Assembly (NCBI RefSeq): GCF_017312485.1
Contig: NZ_BMBA01000006.1
Location: forward strand, 159,385 to 223,384
DNA: 64,000 bases
Source: Clostridium zeae
GTDB lineage: Bacteria; Bacillota; Clostridia; Clostridiales; Clostridiaceae
Direction: 5' to 3'
Shown here: positions 8,672 through 16,956 of the stretch, in pieces
Layout of the letters: every line of letters begins with the position of its first letter
Numbering within the stretch: the first letter of the stretch is position 1
Program-made: the position numbers and the translations under genes
Notes under the pieces: model-generated
What the model saw: the letters and a program-made list of their open reading frames with translations, nothing else
Databases searched by the model: none
What the model was told of the DNA's origin: nothing

Positions 8672-9904
8672 TTATATCTTCTTTATTTCTTTAATTTTCT
8701 TTTTTAAAGTTTTATATTTTTCTCTACTTTCATCTAGCATTTCATCACTTACTTCATGAGATGAAAATTTAGCTTCATTATAACAATCTACTATATATTT
8801 AAATTCTTCTTCACCATCTATATATGGCTTCGATATGTTTAACAATTGATTTGCTGTCATGCTTTTTTTGAATATATTCTTTTTGTAAGTTTCCTTTTGT
8901 ATATCATAGAAAATCTCTAGAATCTTCCCTTTCCGACCTATCCAATTGTTTTTAATTGAGCTATCTTTCTTCTTAAAGGAATCCTCTAGACTTTCTCTCT
9001 CAATTCCGAACAATTGCTCCTTTGATTTATGCTTAAACTTTCTTTTATTTAATACAAGCTTAAACATATATAAAATGATTATAACTATGCCTATAAGTAA
9101 GAGAATCTTAATAACATTCAATATGAATGTATTATCACTTTGTATTAGCTTCTGATCTTCATTAGGTATGTTAGTCATTTTAATACTTGCATCACTGATA
9201 TTTTTATTCTCAAATAATAGTTGTATTGCTTTCATTGGATACACTAGCAATAACGAAAAAACATATAAAATCTTGACAATTATCCACTGAATCTTTTGAT
9301 ACAACATTCCTAAAATACCTATAGCTAAACTATAGATATATGGGTTAAACAAAAATAATGACAATACTAGTATAAATATATATGTCTTAACTCTTCTTGA
9401 ACTTGAAAGCTTATATTGAAATGCTCTTGATGCTCTTAAAAGAAGTATTCCATTTAAGAAAAACAGTATATAGAAGGGATATAAAAATGTAGTAACTTGT
9501 TTAGACTCAAACAAAGTAAAAAACATCCCTATTAACAATCCAATAATTAGGCTCTTCATTCTATTTCTATAAAAATCTCTTGTTATTGATATCCCCTCAG
9601 CTGACAATAGCAATAATTCTTGAATAATCACTATAATCTGTAAACTAAGATTATCACTTTTCCCAAAAATAGCGTATAGAGTTATAAAATACAGCAGATT
9701 ATGTATTACTATTATTAGCTTAGATTTATTACTCTTACTAATCATATAATAAAACAAAAACATAAATACCACCGTAATTAGATACATATAAAAACTAGGA
9801 GTTACTCCTCCTATTACATTTAAAAGGATTGATGAAATAATAAAAGCGAAAGTCGATACTAAAATTCCATAAAGTATCTTTATAAAATTATATAAATTCA
9901 TCAT
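8672..9904 (-). CDS. Polytopic membrane protein with C-terminal DUF4129-like domain
   Basis: 410 residues. About eight hydrophobic helices occupy residues 1-230 and another lies near 265-285. A cytoplasmic tail follows whose end (NQLLNISKPYIDGEEEFKYI ... YNEAKFSSHEVSDEML) resembles the DUF4129 pattern found in TgpA-like proteins. The transglutaminase domain of TgpA is absent. Its start overlaps the DUF58 stop as TAATG. In other bacteria MoxR-DUF58-DUF4129 sets are thought to assemble or activate envelope complexes; a specific target here is unknown. Confidence 0.75.
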   Translation of the reverse strand: MMNLYNFIKILYGILVSTFAFIISSILLNVIGGVTPSFYMYLITVVFMFLFYYMISKSNKSKLIIVIHNLLYFITLYAIFGKSDNLSLQIIVIIQELLLLSAEGISITRDFYRNRMKSLIIGLLIGMFFTLFESKQVTTFLYPFYILFFLNGILLLRASRAFQYKLSSSRRVKTYIFILVLSLFLFNPYIYSLAIGILGMLYQKIQWIIVKILYVFSLLLVYPMKAIQLLFENKNISDASIKMTNIPNEDQKLIQSDNTFILNVIKILLLIGIVIIILYMFKLVLNKRKFKHKSKEQLFGIERESLEDSFKKKDSSIKNNWIGRKGKILEIFYDIQKETYKKNIFKKSMTANQLLNISKPYIDGEEEFKYIVDCYNEAKFSSHEVSDEMLDESREKYKTLKKKIKEIKKI

Positions 9905-11022
9905 TATCCCTCCCTACTTAGGTGAAGTCTTTCAATGCCTGGAATATTAACATCGCCTTTTTCAGATATATCTATCAGCTTAATTAGTATCCCTTTGCTT
10001 CTTAAGGTGTTTATTATAGCTGCTATTTCATTATCCATATAAGAAGTAATTAGTATATAAACTGTATTTATATCGAACTTATCCTTCATACTATAAAGAT
10101 ACTCATGAAATGCTAATTTAGTGCTTATGTCTATCCTTGAACAATATTCTAAAAACCGCTTAACAGATGTGGATGAGGCTGACATCTCATTACCATGTTT
10201 CCCTGAATAGCTCACTATTTGCCCATTAGTCCATACTCCAGTAGCAATTCCACTATTTATTACTTCTACCCCTATTGTTGCCATTATATCTATTCCTTCT
10301 TCTAACTTATGCCCATTATATACATTCCAGAAAGGAGTAGTAGTTTGTGTATTAAATAAAAAAGTAATTTGCCTGTCTGAGGTAAAGTCATACTCTTTTA
10401 CCATAAGCCTTCCCACCCTCATGGAAGAGTTCCAATGGATGTCTTTCATTCTATGATCAGTGGTGTATTCCCTTATTCCTTTTATATATAATGGGTCCTG
10501 AAATATCCACCTCTTAACAATTATATCTCCGATAAGACTATTATTATTAAATGTTATTTCAGATAGTTTCTTTAGCTTAGGATAAACTAATATCTCAACA
10601 AAATCTTCAAGTTCCATAACATCTTCAGAAAATCCAAAGATATCGCCTATTGATACCTTTATAGTTTTTAAATAATATACTCCTCGCTTTTTTGACGAAA
10701 ACTTGTAATTAAATTTAAGCCTTTCCATAGCTCCAATATTAAAAACATTTGAATAATACTTTGCATCGCCTATCTTTTCACTATCTGCTTTCCCTACCCT
10801 TTCTAATTCAAATGGAACTTTCTCTTCCACATGAACAAATGGGATAAAAACTTTTGAAAAATTTTCAAAATACATCTTCGCTGATACTTCTTCCCCTTGA
10901 TGCACTGATCTTTTATCAATTTTCCTAAATACTGATAAATTCTTAAAAGCATTTCTTCTAATCTTTTCAGCTATAATTGAAAATACTGCTATAGAAAAAA
11001 CTAATATTAATATACTACCCAC
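9904..11022 (-). CDS. DUF58 (YeaD2) family protein
   Basis: 372 residues. An N-terminal hydrophobic segment is followed by a beta-rich region and the DUF58 signature near residues 185-220 (REYTTDHRMKDIHWNSSMR and then VGRLMVKEYD). The C-terminal part resembles a von Willebrand A-like fold. The start is GTG at 11022, chosen because GAGGTG sits about 6 nt upstream. It lies between a MoxR ATPase and a DUF4129-like protein, the standard partners. The precise role is unknown in the family. Confidence 0.88.
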   Translation of the reverse strand: MGSILILVFSIAVFSIIAEKIRRNAFKNLSVFRKIDKRSVHQGEEVSAKMYFENFSKVFIPFVHVEEKVPFELERVGKADSEKIGDAKYYSNVFNIGAMERLKFNYKFSSKKRGVYYLKTIKVSIGDIFGFSEDVMELEDFVEILVYPKLKKLSEITFNNNSLIGDIIVKRWIFQDPLYIKGIREYTTDHRMKDIHWNSSMRVGRLMVKEYDFTSDRQITFLFNTQTTTPFWNVYNGHKLEEGIDIMATIGVEVINSGIATGVWTNGQIVSYSGKHGNEMSASSTSVKRFLEYCSRIDISTKLAFHEYLYSMKDKFDINTVYILITSYMDNEIAAIINTLRSKGILIKLIDISEKGDVNIPGIERLHLSREG

Positions 11023-11039
11023 ATCAACACCTCACTGAT

Positions 11040-11993
11040 TTACAGCTTTTCTAATGGAGTCTCTATTTTATTTAATATATCCTCTAACACTTTTTCCTGT
11101 GAATCACTTCTAGAAGAACCAATTGATGATCTTGTAGTCAACCGATGAGCTATTATACTTACTGCTATACTCTTAATATCTTCAGGTATTACATAATCTC
11201 TTCCATTAATAGCGGCTAACGCTTGAGCTCCTCTCATTAAATTCAGTGATGCTCTTGGAGATGCCCCTAATTCAATGTCATAACTTTTCCTTGTTTCAGA
11301 AATAATATCTAATATATATGTTTTTATTTCCTCACTTACAGTTATATTTGAATACTGCTGTTGAACATATCTTATTTCATCCATAGATATTACTGATTCT
11401 AATTTTTCTAAAGGATCATCATTCATATATTTATTTAATATAGCTCTTTCTTCCTCATATTCTGGATACCCCATTGAAAGTCTCATAAAAAATCTATCCA
11501 TTTGAGCTTCAGGTAATGGAAATGTACCGAATTGTTCAATAGGATTTTGGGTTGCTATTACAAAGAAAGGATTGTCAAGCTTTAAAGTATTTCCCTCTAT
11601 AGTTACTTGTCTTTCCTCCATACACTCAAGTAAAGCTGACTGCGTTCTAGGTGTGGCTCTATTTATTTCATCCGCTAAAACTATATTACTCATCAAAGGA
11701 CCCTTTTTAAGTTCAAATTCTGCTGATTTTTGATTATAATAATATATTCCAGTAAGATCTGATGGTAATAAGTCAGGGGTAAATTGAACTCTTTTAAATG
11801 TACAATTTAACGTTTTGGCCAAAGCTTTAGAAAGCTTAGTTTTTCCTAGTCCAGGTATATCCTCAAGAAGAACATGTCCCGAGCAAATGAAGGCTACAAT
11901 TATTTTATCTATTTTCTCTTCTTTTCCAACAATTACTTTCCCAATATTATCTTGAATCTTTTCTCTAAATGCTACAAATTTATTATTCTCCAT
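11040..11993 (-). CDS. MoxR-family AAA+ ATPase
   Basis: About 317 residues from the ATG at 11993. The Walker A is LLEDIPGLGKTKLSKALA, Walker B is NIVLADEINRATPRTQSALL, sensor 1 is FFVIATQNPIEQFGTFPLPEAQMDRF, seen here in part, and the sensor 2 region is LGASPRASLNLMRGAQA. MoxR ATPases act as chaperone-like remodelers for partner vWA/DUF58 proteins. The open frame extends 33 codons further upstream to 12092, but that stretch looks non-homologous. No ideal ribosome-binding site is adjacent to 11993 (a GGGGG run is ~25 nt upstream), so the start is uncertain. Confidence 0.9.
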   Translation of the reverse strand: MENNKFVAFREKIQDNIGKVIVGKEEKIDKIIVAFICSGHVLLEDIPGLGKTKLSKALAKTLNCTFKRVQFTPDLLPSDLTGIYYYNQKSAEFELKKGPLMSNIVLADEINRATPRTQSALLECMEERQVTIEGNTLKLDNPFFVIATQNPIEQFGTFPLPEAQMDRFFMRLSMGYPEYEEERAILNKYMNDDPLEKLESVISMDEIRYVQQQYSNITVSEEIKTYILDIISETRKSYDIELGASPRASLNLMRGAQALAAINGRDYVIPEDIKSIAVSIIAHRLTTRSSIGSSRSDSQEKVLEDILNKIETPLEKL

Positions 11994-12205
11994 TAGTTTC
12001 AGATAACTTATTGTTATCTTTCGCCCCCTTCTATATAGCTTGATATCTGTGTTCTTTATATAATTATACATATATTTTTTTAAAATTTGCAACTTTTAGA
12101 ATCGTTTACTTTTGAGTAAAATACAAAATTTTCAAAATATTAAGTTTTTAAATAAAATATAATTCTCAGAATTTGTTTTATAATAACGTCATAAATAATA
12201 AAAAA

Positions 12206-12315
12206 AACGAAAAAAGCTGGTTTATACAGCTTTTTTCGTTTAATATCTCACCTAAATTCCCACAAATACCATAATTGAAGAAACGGTTATATATTTGTAT
12301 ACGTTATCATCAACT
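12206..12315 (-). ncRNA. Candidate small RNA or leader ending in a strong terminator
   Basis: On the minus strand a promoter (12349-12322) is followed by about 75 nt of non-coding sequence. Then comes a perfect 14-bp hairpin, AACGAAAAAAGCTG (12206-12219) with CAGCTTTTTTCGTT (12227-12240), trailed by a T run. The unit lies between two divergent genes, so neither gene needs this terminator at its 3' end. It may be an independent sRNA or an attenuated 5' leader of the moxR operon. It matches no riboswitch class that I recognise. Confidence 0.55.
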
Positions 12316-12321
12316 ACCTTA

Positions 12322-12349
12322 ATTATATCATATTTCATAAATATTGCAA
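12322..12349 (-). promoter_or_regulatory. Promoter of the candidate small RNA/leader
   Basis: TTGCAA (12349-12344) and exact TATAAT (12327-12322) on the minus strand, with a 16-bp spacer. Confidence 0.6.
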
Positions 12350-12476
12350 CATTATTTAGTTATTTTTGTATAAATGTAGTATTATTTATTATCCTATCCA
12401 ACTATTAACTTATGTTAAGCCTGAATATGTGTAAATATAAATACGTATACTAACTTAAAATCCAGCATAAACTTCA

Positions 12477-12508
12477 AAATAAACTTATAAATTATTATAA
12501 GTTTATTT
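12477..12508. repeat. AT-rich perfect inverted repeat upstream of the flavodiiron gene
   Basis: AAATAAACTTATAA (12477-12490) and TTATAAGTTTATTT (12495-12508) form a 14-bp perfect dyad with a 4-nt loop, about 130 bp upstream of the flavodiiron promoter. It could be a regulator-binding site, a hairpin, or a chance event in AT-rich DNA. A shorter palindrome, AAGTTAACTT, lies about 40 bp downstream. Together with the sRNA unit these are the only structures noted in the 650-bp gap. Confidence 0.5.
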
Positions 12509-12638
12509 AAATATTCACAATAATACAACCATTAAATTAACATGTTAAGTTAACTTATTACGGTATAACCTCGTATTTAATTGATAGTTGAGCTATATAT
12601 AATTGAAAATATATTGCAGAAATTGTTAAATTTTTATC

Positions 12639-12666
12639 TTTACAAAAAATATGATTAGTGTATAAT
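12639..12666 (+). promoter_or_regulatory. Promoter of the flavodiiron fusion gene
   Basis: TTTACA (12639-12644), a 16-bp spacer and exact TATAAT (12661-12666), placing the start of transcription about 70 nt before the ATG. Confidence 0.7.
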
Positions 12667-12741
12667 ATATTTATAACAAATAATAATTATTAATTAATAA
12701 GATATGTATATTAATATGGATAGTTGAGGAGAGTGATCTTA

Positions 12742-15393
12742 ATGCGTTCTTTAGAAGTTAAAAATGATATTCATTGGGTAGGAGCTTTAGATCCCGATTT
12801 AAGAATTTTTGATATTATAATGTATACTCCAAACGGAACAACTTATAACTCATATGTAGTTAAAGGTAGTGAAAAAGTAGCTATATTTGAAACAGTTAAA
12901 GTTCAATTTTTCGATCAATATATAGCTAGACTTAAAAGTTTAAATGTTGATATAAATAATATAGATTATATTGTTGTTGATCATACAGAACCTGATCATG
13001 CTGGATCAGTAGCTAAGCTATTAGAACTTTCTCCTAATGCAAAAATAGTTGGATCTGCTCCAGCTATAAAATTTATGCGTAAAATCGCCAATACTGACTT
13101 TGAAGCAATAGTGGTTAATGATAAAGATACTCTAAGTTTAGGTAATAAAACATTAACATTTATATCTGCTCCATTCTTACATTGGCCTGACTCTATATAC
13201 ACTTATGTAGAAGAGGATAAAGTACTAATAACATGCGACTCTTTTGGAAGTCATTTCTGCTTTGAAGAAGTATTTGATGACTTAATCCCTGCAGAAGATC
13301 ATGATAGATATATGGAATCTTTAAGATATTATTATGATTGCATTATGGGACCATTTAAGCCATATGTTTTAAAAGCAATTGAAAAAATAAAAGACCTTCA
13401 AATAGACACAATTTGCACAGGTCATGGTCCAATTCTAAGAACAACTGCATGGGACGTAGTTAATTTATATAAAGAATGGAGCACACCTGCTTCTCCAAGA
13501 GAAGACGGCAAGAAAAAAATCACTATATCATATGTTTCAGCATATGGTTATACTGAACAATTAGCTCACAAGATAGCAGAAGGTATTAATTCTACCGGAG
13601 CTTATGAAATTAAAATATATAACGTAATTCATCATGATATTAAAGATATTGTTGCTGATATCAGTGATTCTGATGGTATCTTATTTGGTTCGCCTACAAT
13701 AGTTAGTGAATTATTAGAACCTATCAGAGATGTGCTATCAAAATTAAACCCAGTTATACACGGTGGTAAAGTAGCAGCGGCTTTCGGATCCTATGGATGG
13801 AGTGGAGAAGCTGTTCCAAGAATAGAAACAAGATTAGAAGAACTTAAGATGAAAACTTATGGACCAGGATTAAAAATAAACTTCAAACCTTCAGAAGAAG
13901 ACTTACAAAAGGCTTTTGAATTTGGAGTTGGTTTTGGAGAAACGGTCCTAGAAAAAAAAAAATCTGAATACATCCCCAACGATAAACCAACACTAGAAAA
14001 AATTGAAGACCCATCAGGTGAATTAAAGCTTTGGAAATGCGTTATATGCGGTGAAATATTCGAAAGTGAACTACCTCTTGAAATTTGTCCGGTGTGTGGT
14101 GCTGGAAGTGACCAGTTTGTAGAAGTTGAAAGAGAAACTGCTACATCTGTTGAAGAAAATAATGATAAATATGTTATTATAGGTAATGGTGCAGCTGGCT
14201 TCTACGCAGCTAAGTCAATAAGAGAAAACAATAAAAAAGGTGAGATTACAATTGTATCTAAAGAGGATGTAAGATCTTATTTTAGACCTCAATTATCAGA
14301 TTTAATTACTAAGGATATTCCTGAAGACAAGTTCTATATAGCTCCTGAAAAGTGGTATGAAGAAAATTCTATAAAGCAACTACTTGGAGTTACAGTTACA
14401 GATATAATATCAAATGATAAAGTTATCAAGTTGGATAATGGCGAAGCTTTAAGTTATGACAAGCTAATACTTGCTAATGGAAGTTACAACTTTATTCCAC
14501 CTACAGCACTTATATCGCCAAATGGAGAAAAACTATCTGAGTTAAATTCATTTAACTATTCTAAAATTAATGGAGTGTATACAATTAAGGATGTTAATGA
14601 CACTTATGAAGTTAAGAATGCTTTAAAAGACTCTAAAAAGGTAATAGTTATCGGCGGTGGTTTATTAGGCTTAGAAGCAGCTTATGAAATAGCTAGAAAA
14701 GATACTAAGGTTACTGTAGTAGAATTTTTACCAAGATTGCTTCCTAGACAGTTGGATGAAGATGGTTCTAAGTTATTTAAAAATATAATTGATAAATCTG
14801 AAGTGGATGTTATTTTAGGTGAGTGTTGCAAAGAAATTATAGTTGAAAATAATACTGTGACTGGAATTAAGCTAGCAAGCGGAAAAATCATGAATTGTGA
14901 CTTGCTCTTATTCTCAGTAGGTATAAGACCACATAGTGAATTAGCGAAGCTCGCAGGAGTAGATATCAACAGAGGTATCTTAGTTAATGATAATATGGAA
15001 ACAAATATACCTTCGATTTATGCTTGTGGTGACGTTGCAGAACTTAATGGTATAGTATATGGCACTTGGCCCGCTGCCATCGAAATGGGCAAAGTAGCTG
15101 GAACTAATGCAGTTTCTAACTGTAAATCATTCAATAAATTTGTTTCATCAGTTATGTTTAATGCTTTAGGAGCTCATATCTTCTCTGCTGGTTCAATAGA
15201 TTTTGCAGATGAATCACTTGAAGAAGTTGCTAACAATGTTCCTGAAGATCAATATAGTAAATTATTTTTTAAAGATGATAAACTTGTCGCTGGTATACTT
15301 ATCGGTGGACTAGGAAAAGCAACTAAAATCCTAAGTGGAATAAGCAAAGGATTATCAAAAGCTGAAGCTTTATCCTCAGGTTTAATTTCTTAA
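12742..15393 (+). CDS. Class F flavodiiron protein: flavodiiron core + rubredoxin + NADH:rubredoxin reductase
   Basis: 883 residues from the ATG at 12742, which follows GAGGAG. Four modules occur in order. First is a metallo-beta-lactamase-like diiron domain (about 1-250; ligand motif HTEPDH at ~81-86, then a His in LHWPDS, an Asp in TCDSFGSHF and a His in TGHGPI). Next is a flavodoxin-type FMN domain (~255-400). A rubredoxin follows (CVICG ~433 and CPVCG ~450). Last is an FAD/NADH oxidoreductase (~475-880; GNGAAG and GGGLLGLEAAYE). Such class F proteins reduce O2 to water with NADH in one polypeptide, protecting anaerobes. The gene is single, on its own promoter and terminator. Confidence 0.93.
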   Translation: MRSLEVKNDIHWVGALDPDLRIFDIIMYTPNGTTYNSYVVKGSEKVAIFETVKVQFFDQYIARLKSLNVDINNIDYIVVDHTEPDHAGSVAKLLELSPNAKIVGSAPAIKFMRKIANTDFEAIVVNDKDTLSLGNKTLTFISAPFLHWPDSIYTYVEEDKVLITCDSFGSHFCFEEVFDDLIPAEDHDRYMESLRYYYDCIMGPFKPYVLKAIEKIKDLQIDTICTGHGPILRTTAWDVVNLYKEWSTPASPREDGKKKITISYVSAYGYTEQLAHKIAEGINSTGAYEIKIYNVIHHDIKDIVADISDSDGILFGSPTIVSELLEPIRDVLSKLNPVIHGGKVAAAFGSYGWSGEAVPRIETRLEELKMKTYGPGLKINFKPSEEDLQKAFEFGVGFGETVLEKKKSEYIPNDKPTLEKIEDPSGELKLWKCVICGEIFESELPLEICPVCGAGSDQFVEVERETATSVEENNDKYVIIGNGAAGFYAAKSIRENNKKGEITIVSKEDVRSYFRPQLSDLITKDIPEDKFYIAPEKWYEENSIKQLLGVTVTDIISNDKVIKLDNGEALSYDKLILANGSYNFIPPTALISPNGEKLSELNSFNYSKINGVYTIKDVNDTYEVKNALKDSKKVIVIGGGLLGLEAAYEIARKDTKVTVVEFLPRLLPRQLDEDGSKLFKNIIDKSEVDVILGECCKEIIVENNTVTGIKLASGKIMNCDLLLFSVGIRPHSELAKLAGVDINRGILVNDNMETNIPSIYACGDVAELNGIVYGTWPAAIEMGKVAGTNAVSNCKSFNKFVSSVMFNALGAHIFSAGSIDFADESLEEVANNVPEDQYSKLFFKDDKLVAGILIGGLGKATKILSGISKGLSKAEALSSGLIS

Positions 15394-15398
15394 ATATA

Positions 15399-15418
15399 GT
15401 TGAACCACTTCATAATTG
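15399..15418. repeat. Hairpin repeat family A, left-end fragment
   Basis: ATAGTTGAACCACTTCATAAT-like sequence directly after the flavodiiron stop codon matches the left arm of the element at 49060. The right arm is missing. Confidence 0.5.
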
Positions 15419-15434
15419 CTTTATTTGTGAAAAT

Positions 15435-15469
15435 AGAAAGGTAAAGATTTTTTTAATCTTTACCTTTCT
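15435..15469. terminator. Bidirectional terminator between the flavodiiron gene and ssb
   Basis: A perfect 15-bp stem, AGAAAGGTAAAGATT (15435-15449) with AATCTTTACCTTTCT (15455-15469), lies between two convergent genes. It has weak T-rich tails on both sides. Confidence 0.85.
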
Positions 15470-15474
15470 AACTT

Positions 15475-15840
15475 TTAATTGTTATCTTCATTTACTAGTT
15501 CATCATCGCTGTCTATATTTTTACGATGCCCAACAAATCTAAAGTCTTCAGCCACTACTTCTGCTATGTATTTTTTATTTCCATCTTTATCTTCATAGCT
15601 TCCTGTTCTTAGTCTTCCACTTAGACTTATTATACTTCCTTTTTTCATATATTTACAAACAACTTCAGCTTTCCTTCCCCAAAGGGTAACAGGAATTAAA
15701 TCAGATTTTCTTTCCCCGTCTGAAGATTTAAAGTTTCTTTCTACAGCAATGATAAATTTAGTATATATTTTCTCGCTGTCTTCAACTATTCTTAGTTCAG
15801 GGTCTCTTATTAATCTTCCTAATAAAACAATTTTATTCAT
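15475..15840 (-). CDS. ssb: Single-stranded DNA-binding protein (short paralogue)
   Basis: 121 residues with an OB fold of the SSB family: MNKIVLLGRLIRDPELR, FIIAVERNF, DLIPVTLWGRKAEVVCKYMKKGS, and LSGRLRTGSYEDKDGNK. It binds single-stranded DNA. It is shorter than the replicative SSB, and the tail (DSDDELVNEDNN) is acidic but lacks the canonical terminal DxPF tip used to recruit partners. It stands alone rather than between rpsF and rpsR, so it is probably a secondary SSB. Confidence 0.93.
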   Translation of the reverse strand: MNKIVLLGRLIRDPELRIVEDSEKIYTKFIIAVERNFKSSDGERKSDLIPVTLWGRKAEVVCKYMKKGSIISLSGRLRTGSYEDKDGNKKYIAEVVAEDFRFVGHRKNIDSDDELVNEDNN

Positions 15841-15848
15841 ATTTTAAC

Positions 15849-15888
15849 CTCCTGAAAATTCATATTGTAAATTCTAACCATTCAGGAG
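15849..15888 (-). promoter_or_regulatory. Hairpin that pairs with the ssb ribosome-binding site
   Basis: On the minus strand CTCCTGAA (15888-15881) is complementary to TTCAGGAG (15856-15849), and the latter is part of the ssb Shine-Dalgarno sequence TCAGGAGG. A 24-nt loop separates them. The stem would hide the ribosome site. A TGTGTATAAA extended -10-like sequence lies just upstream of the 5' arm, so the hairpin may sit at the very 5' end of the mRNA. Confidence 0.55.
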
Positions 15889-15936
15889 ATTTTTATACAC
15901 ATTTAATTAATCACTTAAAATAATTCTTTTTTACCT

Positions 15937-16770
15937 TTATTGCTCTGCAAGAACTGCATTTATTTCTCCACCTAATAATAATATTAATGAAGTTATAAAC
16001 AACCAGGTCATAAGTATAAACATCGCTCCAAGACTACCGTAAAATCTTGAATAATTATTAAAATTATTAACATAGTAGGAGAATAAATATGATACTAATA
16101 GCCACCCAACAGTACTCACCACTGCTCCCGGAAGAACTTCAGACCATCCTAGTTTTCTATTAGGAGTAAAATGATATAATGATGCAAATACTAATATCAT
16201 CATAGATATTAAGAACATGAATCTGACCATATCCCACATAAATTTTATGGTTTCATCGAATGGAAATCTAGCCATCAAAAATTGACCAATCAAATCTCCA
16301 AATACCATAAGAAATAATGTTATAACTATCATTAGTGCAAACACTATTGTGCATAAAATAGCTATAGAGGTAACCTTAAAATAGGATCTACTCTCCTTTA
16401 CCTCATATGCCTTATTTAAACCCTTTATAACTCCACTAAACCCAGAAGAAGATGTCCATAATGCAAGCAACAAACTTATCCATAACAAGTTTTTCTGCTG
16501 AACTTCAACTACTTCTATTACAGTAGATTTTATTAGATTAAACGCACTTACTGGTAAAACTAAACTCAAGCTTGATAAAATTTGCTCGCTTTTTAAGCTG
16601 CTCATCCCTACAATTGTCATTATAAACATCAAGAATGGAAAAAATGAAAGTATTAAGTTATATGCTAGCTGAGAAGCTAATGCAAAGATATCATCATTCA
16701 TTACTTTTTTAATAAGTGTTTTTAAAATATCAGTCAAACAACCTTTTTTCACTAAACAATCTTTATTCAT
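15937..16770 (-). CDS. YihY/BrkB-family inner-membrane protein
   Basis: 277 residues with about six hydrophobic segments, including the family-typical ASQLAYNLILSFFPFLMFI near residue 32, WTSSSGFSGVIKGLNKAYEV in the middle and the end SLGAMFILMTWLFITSLILLLGGEINAVL. Members were once annotated as ribonuclease BN, which is not supported for this family. The function is unknown, with envelope or virulence links reported in other genera. A GGTGG ribosome-binding site precedes the ATG. It is apparently monocistronic. Confidence 0.88.
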   Translation of the reverse strand: MNKDCLVKKGCLTDILKTLIKKVMNDDIFALASQLAYNLILSFFPFLMFIMTIVGMSSLKSEQILSSLSLVLPVSAFNLIKSTVIEVVEVQQKNLLWISLLLALWTSSSGFSGVIKGLNKAYEVKESRSYFKVTSIAILCTIVFALMIVITLFLMVFGDLIGQFLMARFPFDETIKFMWDMVRFMFLISMMILVFASLYHFTPNRKLGWSEVLPGAVVSTVGWLLVSYLFSYYVNNFNNYSRFYGSLGAMFILMTWLFITSLILLLGGEINAVLAEQ

Positions 16771-16956
16771 TAGACCACCTTTATTAATGCTCGTAATAAT
16801 AATATATTGTGCTAATGTCTATTATTATTACCTATAAATTTTAAATTATATATGGCAATTTATATAACATACTATGAATCATCTTATAGTATTAAACATT
16901 ACAAAGCCGAAAATTTAAGCAGCACCTTTATATAATAAAAAAGATACTGCCTTCTT

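Noticed and set aside
12209..12240. Terminator of the moxR operon or of the flavodiiron gene
   Set aside because: Both genes diverge from this gap, so neither ends here. The hairpin must belong to a separate short transcript or leader.
16850..16956. Loose hairpin (GCAG...CTGC) near the end of the flippase as a terminator
   Set aside because: Several mismatches and no clear T run in a defined direction; evidence too weak to list.
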